Made by a program: the position numbers and the translations under genes | Assembly (NCBI GenBank): GCA_041394725.1 | Contig: JAWKHR010000017.1 | Span: 62,001 to 126,000 of the forward strand | DNA: 64,000 nt | From: JAWKHR01 sp041394725 | Lineage (GTDB): Bacteria > Acidobacteriota > Vicinamibacteria > Vicinamibacterales > SCN-69-37 | Direction of reading: 5' to 3' | Shown here: in pieces, positions 63,820 to 64,000 of the stretch | How the letters are laid out: each line of letters begins with the position of its first letter | Position numbering within the stretch: position 1 is the first letter of the stretch | Notes under the pieces: generated by a model | Databases searched by the model: none | Told to the model about the DNA's origin: nothing | Seen by the model: the letters and a program-made list of their open reading frames with translations, nothing else

Positions 63820-64000
63820 TCAGTCCCACCGGCAGTCCCGGGCCAGCGCCGCCTCGAGCTGCTGGAGGTAGTCGCGCCGCGGAATCTCGATCGCCCCGAA
63901 CGTCGCGAGGTGCGGCGTGACCCACTGGATGTCGAGGAGCCGGAACCCGCGGCGGCGCAGCCGATCGACGAGCGCGGCGAGCGCGACCTTCGACGCGTCG
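63820..64000 (-). CDS. aat: Leucyl/phenylalanyl-tRNA--protein transferase, N-terminal part outside window
   Basis: The last 60 residues or so are visible: DASKVALAALVDRLRRRGFRLLDIQWVTPHLATFGAIEIPRRDYLQQLEAALARDCRWD. The segment LLDxQxxTxHLxxFGAxExxRxxY is the characteristic C-terminal half of Aat, which adds Leu or Phe to the N terminus of proteins bearing Arg or Lys for degradation by ClpAP. The frame continues past position 64000 upstream. It converges with apaG across a 40-bp gap. Confidence 0.92.
   Translation of the reverse strand, partial: DASKVALAALVDRLRRRGFRLLDIQWVTPHLATFGAIEIPRRDYLQQLEAALARDCRWD

Overview
The window is a very GC-rich (roughly 70%) bacterial chromosome segment of about 50 genes. 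It most resembles a soil Acidobacteriota, probably class Vicinamibacteria. The evidence is gene content: an ADOP-type ABC permease with the acidobacterial N-terminal prefix, an Oar-like TonB receptor with an N-terminal carboxypeptidase-regulatory domain, two sigma-factor plus Ser/Thr-kinase cassettes (one kinase with TPRs, one with a WD40/TolB-type propeller), a PadR regulator, secreted glycoside hydrolases (GH27 twice, GH2, GH127) and many secreted proteins annotated in databases only as DUFs. This lineage is an inference from families; no rRNA is present.

Layout. 1-8.5 kb: a GH27 alpha-galactosidase cut by the window edge, a DUF922 lipoprotein, a sigma/TPR-kinase operon, and a cyclase plus second GH27 operon. 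8.5-12 kb: a TMEM175-like channel, the bacillithiol genes bshB1-bshA, a HAD phosphatase and an SRPBCC protein. 12-16 kb: M24 peptidase, a rhomboid-fold protein lacking the catalytic serine, and an aldo-keto reductase. 16-21 kb: a PAS histidine kinase, an Rcp1-type receiver, a receiver-GGDEF protein and PadR. 21-29 kb: YgiD dioxygenase, DUF4395, WD40-type kinase with its sigma factor, MaoC hydratase and two flavoproteins. 29-36 kb: a broken OsmC gene, an amidohydrolase, a DUF7010-like membrane protein, an LVIVD protein, a GYD protein and a DUF885 peptidase. 36-45 kb: ADOP permease, frameshifted GH2, GH127. 45-49 kb: GIY-YIG-like protein, tRNA-Leu(CAG) and three secreted unknowns. 48-64 kb: TPR-DUF2914 protein, a GDPD/PHP fusion, an Oar-like receptor, ChaN-like protein, TerC, DUF6263 protein, a parallel beta-helix/PA14 protein, a swivel-first aconitase, apaG and the end of aat.

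Functionally the window combines plant-polysaccharide breakdown (galactosides, beta-L-arabinofuranosides, with a TonB receptor some 7 kb away), environmental sensing with cyclic-di-GMP output, and low-molecular-weight thiol chemistry. The most unusual feature is non-coding: five intergenic nested palindromes or large hairpins (29556-29680, 36302-36348, 38989-39188, 55610-55707, 60743-61003) plus one lone half-module (31085-31101). Several share sequence modules. One supplies the last codons and stop of a gene and one sits 12 bp upstream of a start codon. Two short clusters of indels break OsmC and GH2 while every other gene in the window reads cleanly.
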